Of a stretch of DNA of 64,000 nt, positions 8,024-15,832 are shown in pieces. The notes under the pieces are model-generated. The model had not been told where the DNA came from and ran no database searches. It saw only the letters and a program-made list of their open reading frames with translations. A program made the translations under genes and the position numbers. The first letter of the stretch is position 1; each line of letters opens with the position of its first letter. Source of the stretch: Olavius algarvensis Delta 4 endosymbiont (GTDB taxonomy: Bacteria; Desulfobacterota; Desulfobacteria; Desulfobacterales; CAJINA01); NCBI GenBank assembly GCA_905176665.1, contig CAJINA010000231.1, positions 1-64,000 of the forward strand. Reading direction: 5' to 3'.

Positions 8024-9463
8024 CTATCTCAAAAACAGCCTGTAGATCAATCCGTGGATAAATCGGCCATACGGTGGATAGATGTATTTGCCGCTGTTGA
8101 ACCGGGGTTTGTACAATACCCCTTTGGCCTTGGAAAGGGCCAGAAAACCTTCATGGCTGTGGTACATCCCCATACCCGAGGGGCCGACCCCGCCAAGCGG
8201 CAGGTCGTCCTGGGCCACGTGCACCAGGGTGTCGTTGATTACCGCGCCGCCTGAATGGGTTTGGGCCAGCACCTTGTCGGCCTTTGCCTGGTCGTAGTCG
8301 AAATAATACAGGGCCAGGGGCCGGGGCCGCGCGTTTACATAGTCGATGGCCGCCGCGGTGTTATCGCAGGGGATGACCGGCAGGAGGGGGCCGAAGATTT
8401 CCTCGGTCATCACGTCCATGTCATCACTGACGTTGAAAAGCAGGTGCACCGGCATTTTCCGGCTATCCGTAAAGTCTTCCCCACCCGGATTGACCTTCAC
8501 GATGCGCGCGCCTTTCTTCTCGGCATCCCGAACAAGCGCCGACAGCCGGGCATATTCGCCGTCATTGATGACGCTGGTATACTGGGGGTTTTTGTGCATA
8601 GTGGGATACATGCGCCCCACTGCCGCGGCAAAGGCTGTTTCGAATTCATCCAGGCGGTTTGCCGGGCACAACACATAATCGGGAGCAATACATGTCTGCC
8701 CGGCATTAAACACCTTCCCGAAAGCGATCCGCTCCGCCGCATCCGGCATGGGCACCGCAGGGCTGATGATGGCCGGCGATTTCCCCCCCAGTTCCAGGGT
8801 AACCGGGGTCAGGTTTTCAGCTGCCGCCCGCATGACGTGGCGCCCCACCTGGGTGGACCCGGTAAAAAACAGGTGATCCCAGGGCTTCCTTGAAAAAGCG
8901 GAGCCCAGCCCCGGCGCGCCCTCCAGCACAGTCACGTGATCCTCGTCAAAGGCCTTAGCCAGCACGGTTCGCAATGTTTCCGCCGTGCGCGGCGTGAATT
9001 TGCTCATCTTGATCACCGCCCGGTTACCCGCCGCCAGGGCAGTGGTAAGCGGACCGATGGAAAGATACACTGGGTAGTTCCAGGGGGTAATAATCCCCAC
9101 GACGCCCAGGGGTTGATAGAGCACCCGGGCCCGGGCCGGTTTAAACAGCAGGCCGACATGGCGGCGACTGGGCCGCATCCATCTTTTCACGCGCTTGGCT
9201 GCATAGCGAATGCCTTCCAGGCTGGGAAAGATCTCCGCCAGGCGCGATTCGTCCCCGGACCGGCAGCCGAAGTCAGCGTTCAAAGCCATGGCCAGATGGT
9301 CCTGGTAGTTAATCAAAGCTCTTTCGAGATTCAGCAGATGTCCGATTCGTTCTTCAGCCGTGGGCATCCGGTTGCGGGTATAAGCTTCGCGCTGCAGATC
9401 GAAAAGACGGTCAAGCGCTGAGGTATCACTATTCGATGTTTCCGGGTGGGTTTCATTCACCAT
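8024..9463 (-). CDS. Aldehyde dehydrogenase (coniferyl aldehyde dehydrogenase type)
   Basis: About 479 residues of the NAD(P)-dependent aldehyde dehydrogenase superfamily. Visible are the cofactor-site ITPWNYPVYL, FFTGSTQVGRHV, the general base in LELGGKSP and the catalytic Cys in FNAGQTCIAPDYV. The C-terminal part (GGAVINDTLVHVAQDDLPLGGVGPSGMGMYH) is typical of the class 3-like/coniferyl aldehyde dehydrogenase branch, which oxidises long-chain or aromatic aldehydes. The frame reaches a TTG overlapping the upstream stop, but ATG 9463 follows a good AAAGGA at suitable distance. It lies directly after the SGNH hydrolase gene, suggesting an ester-to-aldehyde/acid function, which is inference. 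Confidence 0.85.
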   Translation of the reverse strand: MVNETHPETSNSDTSALDRLFDLQREAYTRNRMPTAEERIGHLLNLERALINYQDHLAMALNADFGCRSGDESRLAEIFPSLEGIRYAAKRVKRWMRPSRRHVGLLFKPARARVLYQPLGVVGIITPWNYPVYLSIGPLTTALAAGNRAVIKMSKFTPRTAETLRTVLAKAFDEDHVTVLEGAPGLGSAFSRKPWDHLFFTGSTQVGRHVMRAAAENLTPVTLELGGKSPAIISPAVPMPDAAERIAFGKVFNAGQTCIAPDYVLCPANRLDEFETAFAAAVGRMYPTMHKNPQYTSVINDGEYARLSALVRDAEKKGARIVKVNPGGEDFTDSRKMPVHLLFNVSDDMDVMTEEIFGPLLPVIPCDNTAAAIDYVNARPRPLALYYFDYDQAKADKVLAQTHSGGAVINDTLVHVAQDDLPLGGVGPSGMGMYHSHEGFLALSKAKGVLYKPRFNSGKYIYPPYGRFIHGLIYRLFLR

Positions 9464-9477
9464 GGGGTCTGTTCCTT

Positions 9478-10326
9478 TCAATTGTGCCGCACAAAGTCGT
9501 CTATCAGGTCTGCCGCTATGTCGGCGCCCTTTTTATTCATATGGATAAAATCGGTAAGGAAAATGAATCCATTTTGAGCTGAAATCGTATCCCAATTACG
9601 ACCCAATACAAAATGAGCCACAAGCGCCTTGTACATCAGGGTTCTTTCCGGCCCCCTGAATACCAATTTGTTTTCCCGGGCTTCCCCCTCAACTGCAAAC
9701 GTCAGGACTTCATGTAGCGGCAGGTACGCCAGCTGCTGCTTCTGAGCTATCAACCTGATATCCTCCGAATAGGCCCGCGCCTGCAGATAGCCGGGATGGT
9801 CGGGGTTTTCAGTTATCGGCGGCAATGACAGCAGTGCAATTTTGGCCCGGGTTTCCCGCTTCAGTCGCGTGACGATACGCACAAGGTTTAGCCGGAACCA
9901 TTTTCGGTCGGGCGCCTGTGGAAGGTTCCATTTTTCAATATATCTTTGGGCGCTCTGCTCACCGAGAGTCCCCAGGGCATCATTTGTCCCGATCAGAACA
10001 GTGATATACTCAGGCTTGAGCGCGATGACCGTCTCGATGCGCTGCAGCACATTAAAGGCCAGTTCGCTGTTGATGCCCGCGTTGACAAACATGTAATCAT
10101 CCGGGAACCGTTCGTCCAGTTCGTCCACGTAATTGTGGCTCACCCGCCCATGGGTCAGGCTGTCGCCCAGGCAGACCACAACCTTCTTGTCAGTATCGAC
10201 CGCTTGGCTTGAAACAGCCTCGGGCCTATTCTCCGGCAACCGGGTAGCTTTGTTATAGAGAGAAAAGCAAGTCCAGGCTACAACCAGAAGCAGGAGCCCG
10301 AGGGCCATGGAAAACTTCTTGATCAT
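9478..10326 (-). CDS. SGNH/GDSL-family hydrolase
   Basis: A 282-residue protein with an N-terminal hydrophobic anchor or signal (about residues 6-23), then the four SGNH blocks: VVCLGDSLTHG (nucleophile Ser), NAGINSEL, TVLIGTNDALG and DFIHMNKKGADI (Asp-His). It should be an exported or membrane-tethered esterase/lipase acting on acyl esters or acetylated polymers. The gene is immediately upstream of the aldehyde dehydrogenase gene on the same strand, so co-expression is likely. Confidence 0.8.
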   Translation of the reverse strand: MIKKFSMALGLLLLVVAWTCFSLYNKATRLPENRPEAVSSQAVDTDKKVVVCLGDSLTHGRVSHNYVDELDERFPDDYMFVNAGINSELAFNVLQRIETVIALKPEYITVLIGTNDALGTLGEQSAQRYIEKWNLPQAPDRKWFRLNLVRIVTRLKRETRAKIALLSLPPITENPDHPGYLQARAYSEDIRLIAQKQQLAYLPLHEVLTFAVEGEARENKLVFRGPERTLMYKALVAHFVLGRNWDTISAQNGFIFLTDFIHMNKKGADIAADLIDDFVRHN

Positions 10327-10471
10327 AAGGTTTTGAAATCGCTTTTGGATATTACGGCCGGCGCTCCCCAGGAACCAGATATGGTCCCTGTTGCGCTTAC
10401 CGTAGCGGTAAGGTGTGCTTTAGTAAAACTACCTTCCGCAGGGACTTGTCAAGAAAAACCACCGTTCTCTT

Positions 10472-11536
10472 TCAGGCCTTGTCACCATAGGCAGCGATAT
10501 GCCCCGGTATACGTTCGTCGCTGCCGTACATGAAATGTTTGGACATGTTTTCGGAATAGCGGCTGGCGGGCGGTTTCCGCCCCATGGCCTCGGCAACTTC
10601 CCGGATGTGGATCGGGGCGGCGCCGCAGCACACGCCCAGGTAGCGAATCCCCTGCTGCCATGCATCGGCGGCGAACTGCCTAATTTCATAGCGATTGCAG
10701 AACAGTGGGTCCAGGGCCGTGGGAAAAGTGCGGCCGTGGGGGGACGCGCAGGCACAACCGTTTTTATCGTCCAGGTTGAAAAAAGTGGGCTGCTGGGGGT
10801 TGGTTCGATAGGGCACCGGCAGAACCGCCATAGGGCCTTGAAGCACGTCGCGGGCCGCCTTCAAATACGGCATCATGGTGACAGGGCCCCTGAAGCAGTT
10901 CAAGCCGACAACGTCAGCCCCCCGGTCTTCGAGCACCTTGAGCGTATCAATCACTGACCAGGCGTCGCGCATTTTATTTTCACCCATGGGTGCCAGGGTG
11001 ATCACGGCCGGGATATTGCCGGCCGCCTGAACGGCTTCGAGGGCACAAAAAGCCTCCTCGGCATAATAGAACGTCTCACCGATAATAAAATCGACGCGCG
11101 CATCCGCCGCCCAGGATACCATTTCGTCGAACATGGTGCGAACCTCAGTTTATGCGGCGGTATCATCGGGATGCCATATGTTGGAATTGGAAATGTTGCC
11201 GGCCAACAGGTTCGGCTCAGTGCCCTCGGGAACGGTATCCGCAACTTGTCTGGCAATATGCAACGCGGCCCGGTTGAGTGGTTCCAACAAGTCTTCTTTG
11301 CCGATAATCCGCATTTTCTCACGGTGCGCATTGTAGGTAAACGCCACCACGACATCTGACCCGGCATGTTGAAAATCCCGGTGCAGGGTTGCCAAAGCTT
11401 CCGGGTGTTCCAGCGCCACTTCGGGCACAAACTCACCTGCGGTTAGATACCCGCGCCTTTCCATCTCAAATAGGTACCCTTCGGCACAAACGATGCCTTC
11501 TGCTTCCAAGCGTTCCATCAATCCACGTTTCTCCAT
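10472..11536 (-). pseudogene. Homocysteine S-methyltransferase gene broken by an in-frame TAA
   Basis: Two reading blocks lie in the same frame: codons from ATG 11536 to a TAA at 11150-11152, then an open block through to 10472. Joined, they give one betaine--homocysteine S-methyltransferase-like protein of about 354 residues. The N-half holds EGYLFEMERRGYL and NISNSNIWHPDD; the C-half holds FIIGETFYYAEEA, GLNCFRGP and GVCCGAA, the last two supplying the three Zn-binding Cys. No frameshift or gap is needed: only the TAA splits it, and CAA (Gln) would fit the place. The GGGAGGGG before ATG 11536 is a strong ribosome-binding site. Restart at ATG 11134 would lack the N-terminal barrel strands. 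A sequencing error or readthrough cannot be excluded. Confidence 0.78.
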
Positions 11537-11725
11537 GGCCCCTCCCTTTTTGGATCCTTCGGTGCTGTTCAAGGGTCTTTCGTACAAGGTAAGCCTATTT
11601 TGTATGGTGGCAAGGGTAGGCGATTTGAATCCACTCTACCAGATAGGACCCGCTATATTTTTCATTTAGTTGGCCTGGTCGGCACATTCACAGCACGGCA
11701 ATGGCAGCAAGGCCATCAATCACAC

Positions 11726-12658
11726 TCAGCGGCAATGAGCTTTATCCAACATGCACATTCCCAACTCGCAGGCTCTTTTAGCATCCTGACACCCGGCTGT
11801 CTTATCGCCGGTCAATATGTGCGCAAACCCCCGCCCGTGGTAAGCCGCCGCCAATCCGGGATCTTCCAGCAGCGCCAGATCAAATTGGATTTTGGCCTCC
11901 TCGGCCCTTCCAAGGTGGAAGAGGCAAATCCCCCGGTTGCTCATGGCAACCGCGTACTTGTCATTGAGGCGCAGGGCCTGGGTGAAGTCCTCCAGGGCCT
12001 TTTCCCATTGTTTCAGTTGAGCGTATACGGCGCCCCTGTAGTTGTAGGCTTTTACAAAGGTGGGGTCTGCCTCGATAGCCTGGCTGAAATAACTGATAGC
12101 GGCCTCGACACTCCCAAATTTTCCCGGTTTGCCTTCCGGGGCGGAGCGCAGGGCCATGCCCTGATCGTAGAAGTAGTTTGCCGCCTGGTAATCTTTCTTT
12201 ACTGTACCTTCCTGCGGTGTTTCACCACGCACACCTAAAACCCGGTTGAAGGGTGCCACAAAAGGCGGCACCGGCGCTTCAAAACCCATCTCCGGAGAGT
12301 ATACCCAGATCTCCTCCGCAGCCTCGTCAACCGTGTCGCCGGACCAGAATGCCATACCTTCGTACGGGATAAAATCTGGCTGCCCGAATTCAAACAGTTT
12401 CTGCAGCTCAGCGATTTTGGGCATGCGCCAGCCGCCGCCTGCCACTGCCAACCTTTTTACCCATGCTTTGGCAGCCGGCCAGTCCATATCCTGATCCGGT
12501 CCGGCCACCCATTGAAAACCTGTCTGGCTATCGGTGGCAATACCCCTTGTATCCACCGTAAATCGGCCCTCCTGGGCTCCAACACTCACAGGGACATTTG
12601 ATAGCGTAAAAATCAACAGGATGATTGCCGCCAGATGGGCTGCATTCTCAATCTTCAT
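11726..12658 (-). CDS. Secreted DUF1566 (Lcl-type) protein with TPR repeats
   Basis: A 310-residue exported protein: signal peptide to about residue 28 (…VPVSVGA), a DUF1566 domain at 32-140 (DSQTGFQWVAGPDQDMDWPA, GGGWRMPKIAELQKLF, YWS-like FWSGDTVDE) and three tetratricopeptide repeats at about 180-300 (ISYFSQAIEADPTFVKAYNYR, ALEDFTQALRLNDKYAVAMS, AKIQFDLALLEDPGLAAAYH). DUF1566 is often found in surface or adhesion-related proteins; TPRs mediate protein contacts. It starts at ATG 12658 behind AAGGAGC. It stands alone, and a repeat element occupies the region just upstream (12680-12822). Confidence 0.75.
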   Translation of the reverse strand: MKIENAAHLAAIILLIFTLSNVPVSVGAQEGRFTVDTRGIATDSQTGFQWVAGPDQDMDWPAAKAWVKRLAVAGGGWRMPKIAELQKLFEFGQPDFIPYEGMAFWSGDTVDEAAEEIWVYSPEMGFEAPVPPFVAPFNRVLGVRGETPQEGTVKKDYQAANYFYDQGMALRSAPEGKPGKFGSVEAAISYFSQAIEADPTFVKAYNYRGAVYAQLKQWEKALEDFTQALRLNDKYAVAMSNRGICLFHLGRAEEAKIQFDLALLEDPGLAAAYHGRGFAHILTGDKTAGCQDAKRACELGMCMLDKAHCR

Positions 12659-12679
12659 TTAAGTAGCTCCTTTCGCGTA

Positions 12680-12822
12680 TAACCAATCTCAATAAACGGA
12701 TTTTGGTTCAAAATCAAGGCGGCCGCGAGGTTTAACCCGGATGAATACTCGTTTATTTTTGAGGACTTGAACCGAGCGCCCAACGCCGAGTTTGGGCAAA
12801 AAGACTTTTTTGAGAACGGTTA
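12680..12822 (+). mobile_element. MITE-like inverted-repeat element, copy 1
   Basis: The shortest of five related elements in the window. Shared core pieces in order are ATCTCAA, ACGGATTTTGGTTCAA, CAAGGCGGCCG, a variable middle, ACTTGAACCGAGCGCCCAAC, GCCGAGTTTGGGC and CTTTTTTGAGA. The left end TAACC and right end GGTTA are inverted and bounded by TA. Ends are the most decayed of the five: the left has CAATCTCAATAAA and the right reads inward as CGTTCTCAAAAAA. It carries no coding capacity for a transposase. Mobility by a Tc1/mariner/IS630-type enzyme is inferred from the TA flanks. Confidence 0.7.
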
Positions 12823-12892
12823 CAGTCTTTATCGGTGGGTCGCATAAAGATGCTGTTAAAATAGTAGAAAAGCTATTTGAATGCAAGAAAGG

Positions 12893-12914
12893 AGGGCAGG
12901 GCCGGGCCTGCCCT
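12893..12914 (-). terminator. Hairpin, possible terminator of the small frame at 12981-13190
   Basis: AGGGCAGG at 12893-12900 pairs perfectly with CCTGCCCT at 12907-12914 around a six-base loop. On the minus strand it is followed by CCTTTCTT, a weak T-rich run. It lies 66 bases beyond the stop of the candidate selenoprotein gene. Confidence 0.4.
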
Positions 12915-12980
12915 TGATAGGAAAGTTGCAGGGTTGAAAGCCTGCCGGTCGGATGGGCAGTGAGAATGCCCTTAAACTAA

Positions 12981-13190
12981 TTAGGTCAATTTTTCAGAAC
13001 CTGTAGATGCAAGTGCGAGCCGCTGTTTAACTTTTTCCGAATTCCGCCGCTTGGCGAGAATTTTGGCAACAATCCAGCCACCGACAAACAAAAGAATAAT
13101 TCCAATCACGGGAACTATGATCGTCTCCGGCGGTCAAGTCTCCCCGGGATTAATCGCTATGAAAGCATTCAACTCACTAATAGGATTCAT
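12981..13190 (-). CDS. Candidate small membrane selenoprotein (in-frame TGA)
   Basis: From ATG 13190 the frame encodes MNPISELNAFIAINPGET, meets TGA at 13134-13136, then continues PPETIIVPVIGIILLFVGGW… through one membrane helix and a Lys/Arg-rich tail to TAA at 12981. If TGA is read as selenocysteine the product is 69 residues, with Sec on the side of the membrane near the N-terminus. Just 3' of the TGA, CGATCAT and GTGATTG can pair around a seven-base loop AGTTCCC, with a G at the second loop position 19 bases after the TGA; this resembles a bacterial SECIS. Desulfobacterota are rich in selenoproteins, but no sel genes are in the window. A pseudogene is the main alternative. The ribosome-binding site is weak (AGG at about -13). 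Confidence 0.35.
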
Positions 13191-13226
13191 GGTCACAAAC
13201 CTGATACCTGAATTTGAAGCACATCG

Positions 13227-13252
13227 GCCGGGCAGGTGATTCCCTGCCGGGC
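13227..13252. terminator. Imperfect GC-rich hairpin between two small minus-strand genes
   Basis: An inverted repeat (GGCAGG against CCTGCC, with three more outer pairs after one mismatch) lies 81 bases past the stop of the Mth938-domain lipoprotein gene and just before the candidate selenoprotein frame. It could terminate the first transcript; a T-run is missing. Confidence 0.3.
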
Positions 13253-13332
13253 ATAGGGTCTACCTGAAAAGTATTTCCTCGGAAGTGGGCTGTCAAGCCG
13301 GAGGCAATGGTTTTGGGGCACGTGGCTGTATC

Positions 13333-13794
13333 TCAGCAGTTCAGGTGAAAGCAGGCCAGCAAGCCCTCCTTGGGGGTCGCGTTGAACTTTTTTACCGCTT
13401 TTACCGTATTGTCGATGAAAATGTGGACACCCTTTTTACGCAGGTCGTCGAGCAGTTTTTGCATCTCGTCCCCCAGTTCGACAGCACCCGCATTCCCGGT
13501 TCCTATGATAACCGTTTTTACCTGATCGTTGAGCAGCGGTACCAGGTCGCCGGGGTCAAGCATGTGCGTCCCGAGGTCTATCGGCCAGCTTTTCACTTCT
13601 CCGCCCGGCAGTAAGGTCAGATCCCCGTCGTAATCCTTACCGTCGATTGTCATTTTACCGAAAGAATAGTGGGTAATGGCTGTTGCCGTGCTGCCCGCGG
13701 GTGGGGTGTAATCAACCGAACTTCCACAGGCAGTTGCAAATGAGAGTCCTATCAGTAAAATTGGGACTACCAAAAACCGATTCATTGCGTTCAT
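13333..13794 (-). CDS. Lipoprotein with an Mth938-like domain
   Basis: A 153-residue protein. The first 23 residues form a lipoprotein signal ending FATAC, so Cys23 would be lipidated. The remainder is a clear Mth938/DUF498-type domain (ITHYSFGKMTIDGKDYDGDL, WPIDLGTHMLDPGDLVPLL, VIIGTGNAGAVELGDEMQKLL, KKGVHIFIDNTVKAVKKFN), the fold also found in mitochondrial complex I assembly factor AAMDC/NDUFAF3 relatives. Members are normally cytoplasmic, so a lipid-anchored version is unusual. A strong AAGGAG precedes ATG 13794; a second ATG three codons in is possible. The function is unknown. Confidence 0.75.
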   Translation of the reverse strand: MNAMNRFLVVPILLIGLSFATACGSSVDYTPPAGSTATAITHYSFGKMTIDGKDYDGDLTLLPGGEVKSWPIDLGTHMLDPGDLVPLLNDQVKTVIIGTGNAGAVELGDEMQKLLDDLRKKGVHIFIDNTVKAVKKFNATPKEGLLACFHLNC

Positions 13795-13847
13795 CGGAAA
13801 GCTCCTTCACAGTTGATAGTTCTCGACGAATCCGGGCCAGAATTTGT

Positions 13848-14042
13848 TAGAAGCTATCTCAAAAAACGGAGTTTAGTTCAAAATCAAGGCGGCTGCGAGG
13901 TGCCCCGTGCTGCGGGACTTCCCGCTTTATCTATTCCTCGACGGTGGGTCGCAACCCGTAGGAATACTCACGTATTTTGACGACTTGAACCGAGCGCCCA
14001 ACGCCGAGTTTGGGCTAAAAGACCTTTTTGAGATGGCTTCTA
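13848..14042 (+). mobile_element. MITE-like inverted-repeat element, copy 2
   Basis: TA-GAAGCTATCTCAAAAAAC at the left and, read inward from the right, TA-GAAGCCATCTCAAAAAGG: 17-base inverted ends with one mismatch, each bounded by TA. The core matches copy 1 but has an inserted segment (GGGACTTCCCGC…TCTATTCCTC…GTGGGTCGCAACC) that also occurs in copies 4 and 5. The right TA plus the first element base form the TAG stop codon of the tetR-type gene. Excising the element and one TA would leave that gene ending GTT GTC TAA at the same place, as expected of a clean insertion into a stop codon. Confidence 0.8.
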
Positions 14043-14633
14043 GACAACCGTCATCGTACCGCTCCGGGCACCCTCCAGCATCGCCAGACTCGTCCCTCTG
14101 ACCATATCGATAATCTGGGCCTCGGACAGAAACCCTTTCGGCGCCTTGGAAAGATGGGTAGCGAGACCCATGGCAAAAATGTACCGTCGCAGCATCACCA
14201 TCTCAACCTGCTCAGCCGACAAACCGCCAAACGGCGGGTAATCTTCGGCGGCTTTTATGATGGTGTTCCAAAGCTTGAAATGGGGTCTCGATTCATCCGC
14301 CGGGGCGCGCTCCCGCAGGATCAATTTAAACAGCTGCGGTTCTTCAAGGGCGAAAATGACATGGCCCACGCCCCAGTCTATCCACATGTCGCCGGTGCGC
14401 TCCCGAGTCATGTAATCATAGAGAACTGCAAGCGCTCTCTTGAGCAAGGCTTCGATTAGCAGGTCTTTGGATTTGATGTAGCTGTAGATCGGCATCGTGG
14501 AGGATCCGAGCTCGTTTGCCACAGCGCGGGCCACGACCGCGTCCGGCCCCTTTTCCTGCAATATTCTGAAAGCGGCATCAACAATCTGGTTGGCCGAAAA
14601 TTTCGTTTTGTGGATTCTCTTGCCGGTCTCCAT
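14040..14633 (-). CDS. TetR/AcrR-family transcriptional regulator
   Basis: A 197-residue regulator. The N-terminal TetR helix-turn-helix is clear at about residues 10-57 (ANQIVDAAFRILQEKGPDAVVARAVANELG…PIYSYIKSKDLLIEALL); the C-terminal ligand-binding domain is not assignable to a known effector class. A 17-base palindrome starts 10 bases upstream of its start codon, so it probably represses itself. No divergent target gene is next to it; the closest upstream gene (DUF3786) runs the same way. Its TAG stop codon is formed by the junction with element copy 2. Confidence 0.85.
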   Translation of the reverse strand: METGKRIHKTKFSANQIVDAAFRILQEKGPDAVVARAVANELGSSTMPIYSYIKSKDLLIEALLKRALAVLYDYMTRERTGDMWIDWGVGHVIFALEEPQLFKLILRERAPADESRPHFKLWNTIIKAAEDYPPFGGLSAEQVEMVMLRRYIFAMGLATHLSKAPKGFLSEAQIIDMVRGTSLAMLEGARSGTMTVV

Positions 14634-14642
14634 GTCTCGTAT

Positions 14643-14659
14643 ATATAACTAAGTTATAT
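14643..14659. promoter_or_regulatory. Palindromic operator of the TetR-type regulator
   Basis: ATATAACT-A-AGTTATAT is a perfect 17-base palindrome with a single central base. It begins 10 bases upstream of the regulator's start codon. A perfect AT-rich palindrome of this size directly before a TetR-family gene is the usual autoregulatory operator. The surrounding AT-rich stretch probably also contains the promoter. Confidence 0.7.
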
Positions 14660-14876
14660 TTCTTGTCAAGAAACAAGTCCCTGCACATGTAATCCCCAGA
14701 CAAGCATACGCCCAAGCCACCCGGAACTGAGTCATTAGGGGCCGATTTTCGTGGGAATTCTCCGCCCTTTTCCAATCCTGGAACGCTATTGTAAACCCGG
14801 CTACGCGTATATATTCGGAAAGATTGAGGCCCAAGAAGGGGTCTCATCTTAAGGAACTCAGCCATATTGGCAGGCG

Positions 14877-15488
14877 CTACGTTAATAGTACCAACCTGCC
14901 CGCCAACTGCGCCCCCAGCATACCCAGGCACTCGCCGTCGAGGTAGACTTCGGCGCTGGCCTGGAACAGGATCGTGCACTTGGCAGGGAACTCATCGTCG
15001 ACATCGTTGAATAAAAGGAGCATGGGAATCTTGGGCAGGGCGTCGAAGCGGTAGCAGGCGTCGTAGGGGAACTCTTCTTCCGGGGGATAGCCGCCCAGGA
15101 ATTCGGCAGCCTTGGCCAATTCGTCCAGCCGGCCGGCAAAGGCATCGACAATGGCCCCTTCCACATCATTGGCCCAGTAAGTGGCCAGGGGGCCGGAGTC
15201 TTTGAAATCGCGGTAGGAAGCCCACGCTGTGTTGGTGGGCTCGTTTAACGGGCACATGAGCAGGTAGCGGCTTAAAATCACGCAGGTACCCAGCTTGGGC
15301 CGCTGGCCGTCCTCGCGGGTGATACCCTCTTTTGATACCCGGTAGATGCGGTTTAAAAACGGAATGACCGCGCGGCCTTCGTCCATGGTCGCGCCCAGAC
15401 AGGCGGCGGCATCGGCCAGATCGATAGCGGACAACCGGGAGAGGTAGTCGTTGTAGGTCTCGTCAAATACCGCGGCTTCCTGGGTCAT
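14877..15488 (-). CDS. DUF3786 domain-containing protein
   Basis: A 203-residue soluble protein that matches DUF3786 along its whole length: RDFKDSGPLATYW, the acidic PPEEEFPYDACYRFDALPKI and LLLFNDVDDEFPAKC followed by VYLDGECL near the end. The family is mostly seen in anaerobes, often near corrinoid or one-carbon genes, and has no established activity. It begins at ATG 15488 behind ACGGAGG. The 217 bases between it and the tetR-type gene show no recognisable feature beyond the operator. Confidence 0.75.
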   Translation of the reverse strand: MTQEAAVFDETYNDYLSRLSAIDLADAAACLGATMDEGRAVIPFLNRIYRVSKEGITREDGQRPKLGTCVILSRYLLMCPLNEPTNTAWASYRDFKDSGPLATYWANDVEGAIVDAFAGRLDELAKAAEFLGGYPPEEEFPYDACYRFDALPKIPMLLLFNDVDDEFPAKCTILFQASAEVYLDGECLGMLGAQLAGRLVLLT

Positions 15489-15580
15489 GGTGTCCTCCGT
15501 GGGTGGGATTTGATGATTCAGGGACAGACCAATCTACCTGTTAAATTTAACAAATAGCAAAATTTGATCCGCCTGCCTAC

Positions 15581-15727
15581 TAGAACCTATCTCAAAGAAC
15601 GGATTTTGGTTCTAAGCCAAGGCGGCCGTGATGAATAAACCGGAGGAATACATCAGGTATTTCGAGGATTTATTCCAAGCGCCCAACGCCGGGTTTGGGC
15701 CAAAAGACTTTTTTGAGATGGGTTCTA
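15581..15727 (+). mobile_element. MITE-like inverted-repeat element, copy 3
   Basis: Ends are TA-GAACCTATCTCAAAGA and, inward from the right, TA-GAACCCATCTCAAAAA. Compared with copy 2 both ends have GAACC instead of GAAGC, so the two ends have changed together. The middle is short and lacks the GGGACTTCCCGC insert, as in copy 1. It lies between the start of the DUF3786 gene and a plus-strand methyltransferase gene and interrupts neither. Confidence 0.8.
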
Positions 15728-15832
15728 CAAAGTGAAACGACATTGACACAGTCGGCAAATCGTTTGATGATGGTTGCGCTGCCACCTGGTGCAATCATCG
15801 AGTTTATTGCGATTGAACATTGTGACCCTATC

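Noticed and set aside
10393-10409. A hairpin CTTACCG-TAG-CGGTAAG as terminator of the methyltransferase gene
   Set aside because: The stem is perfect, but it is short, over 60 bases past the stop and lacks a T-run in the right direction.
12689-12886. A 65-residue frame on the minus strand (…KLGVGRSVQVLKN…), and similar frames at 15612-15794 and 15670-16005
   Set aside because: They lie in the inverted-repeat elements; their likeness to each other comes from the repeat, not from coding selection.
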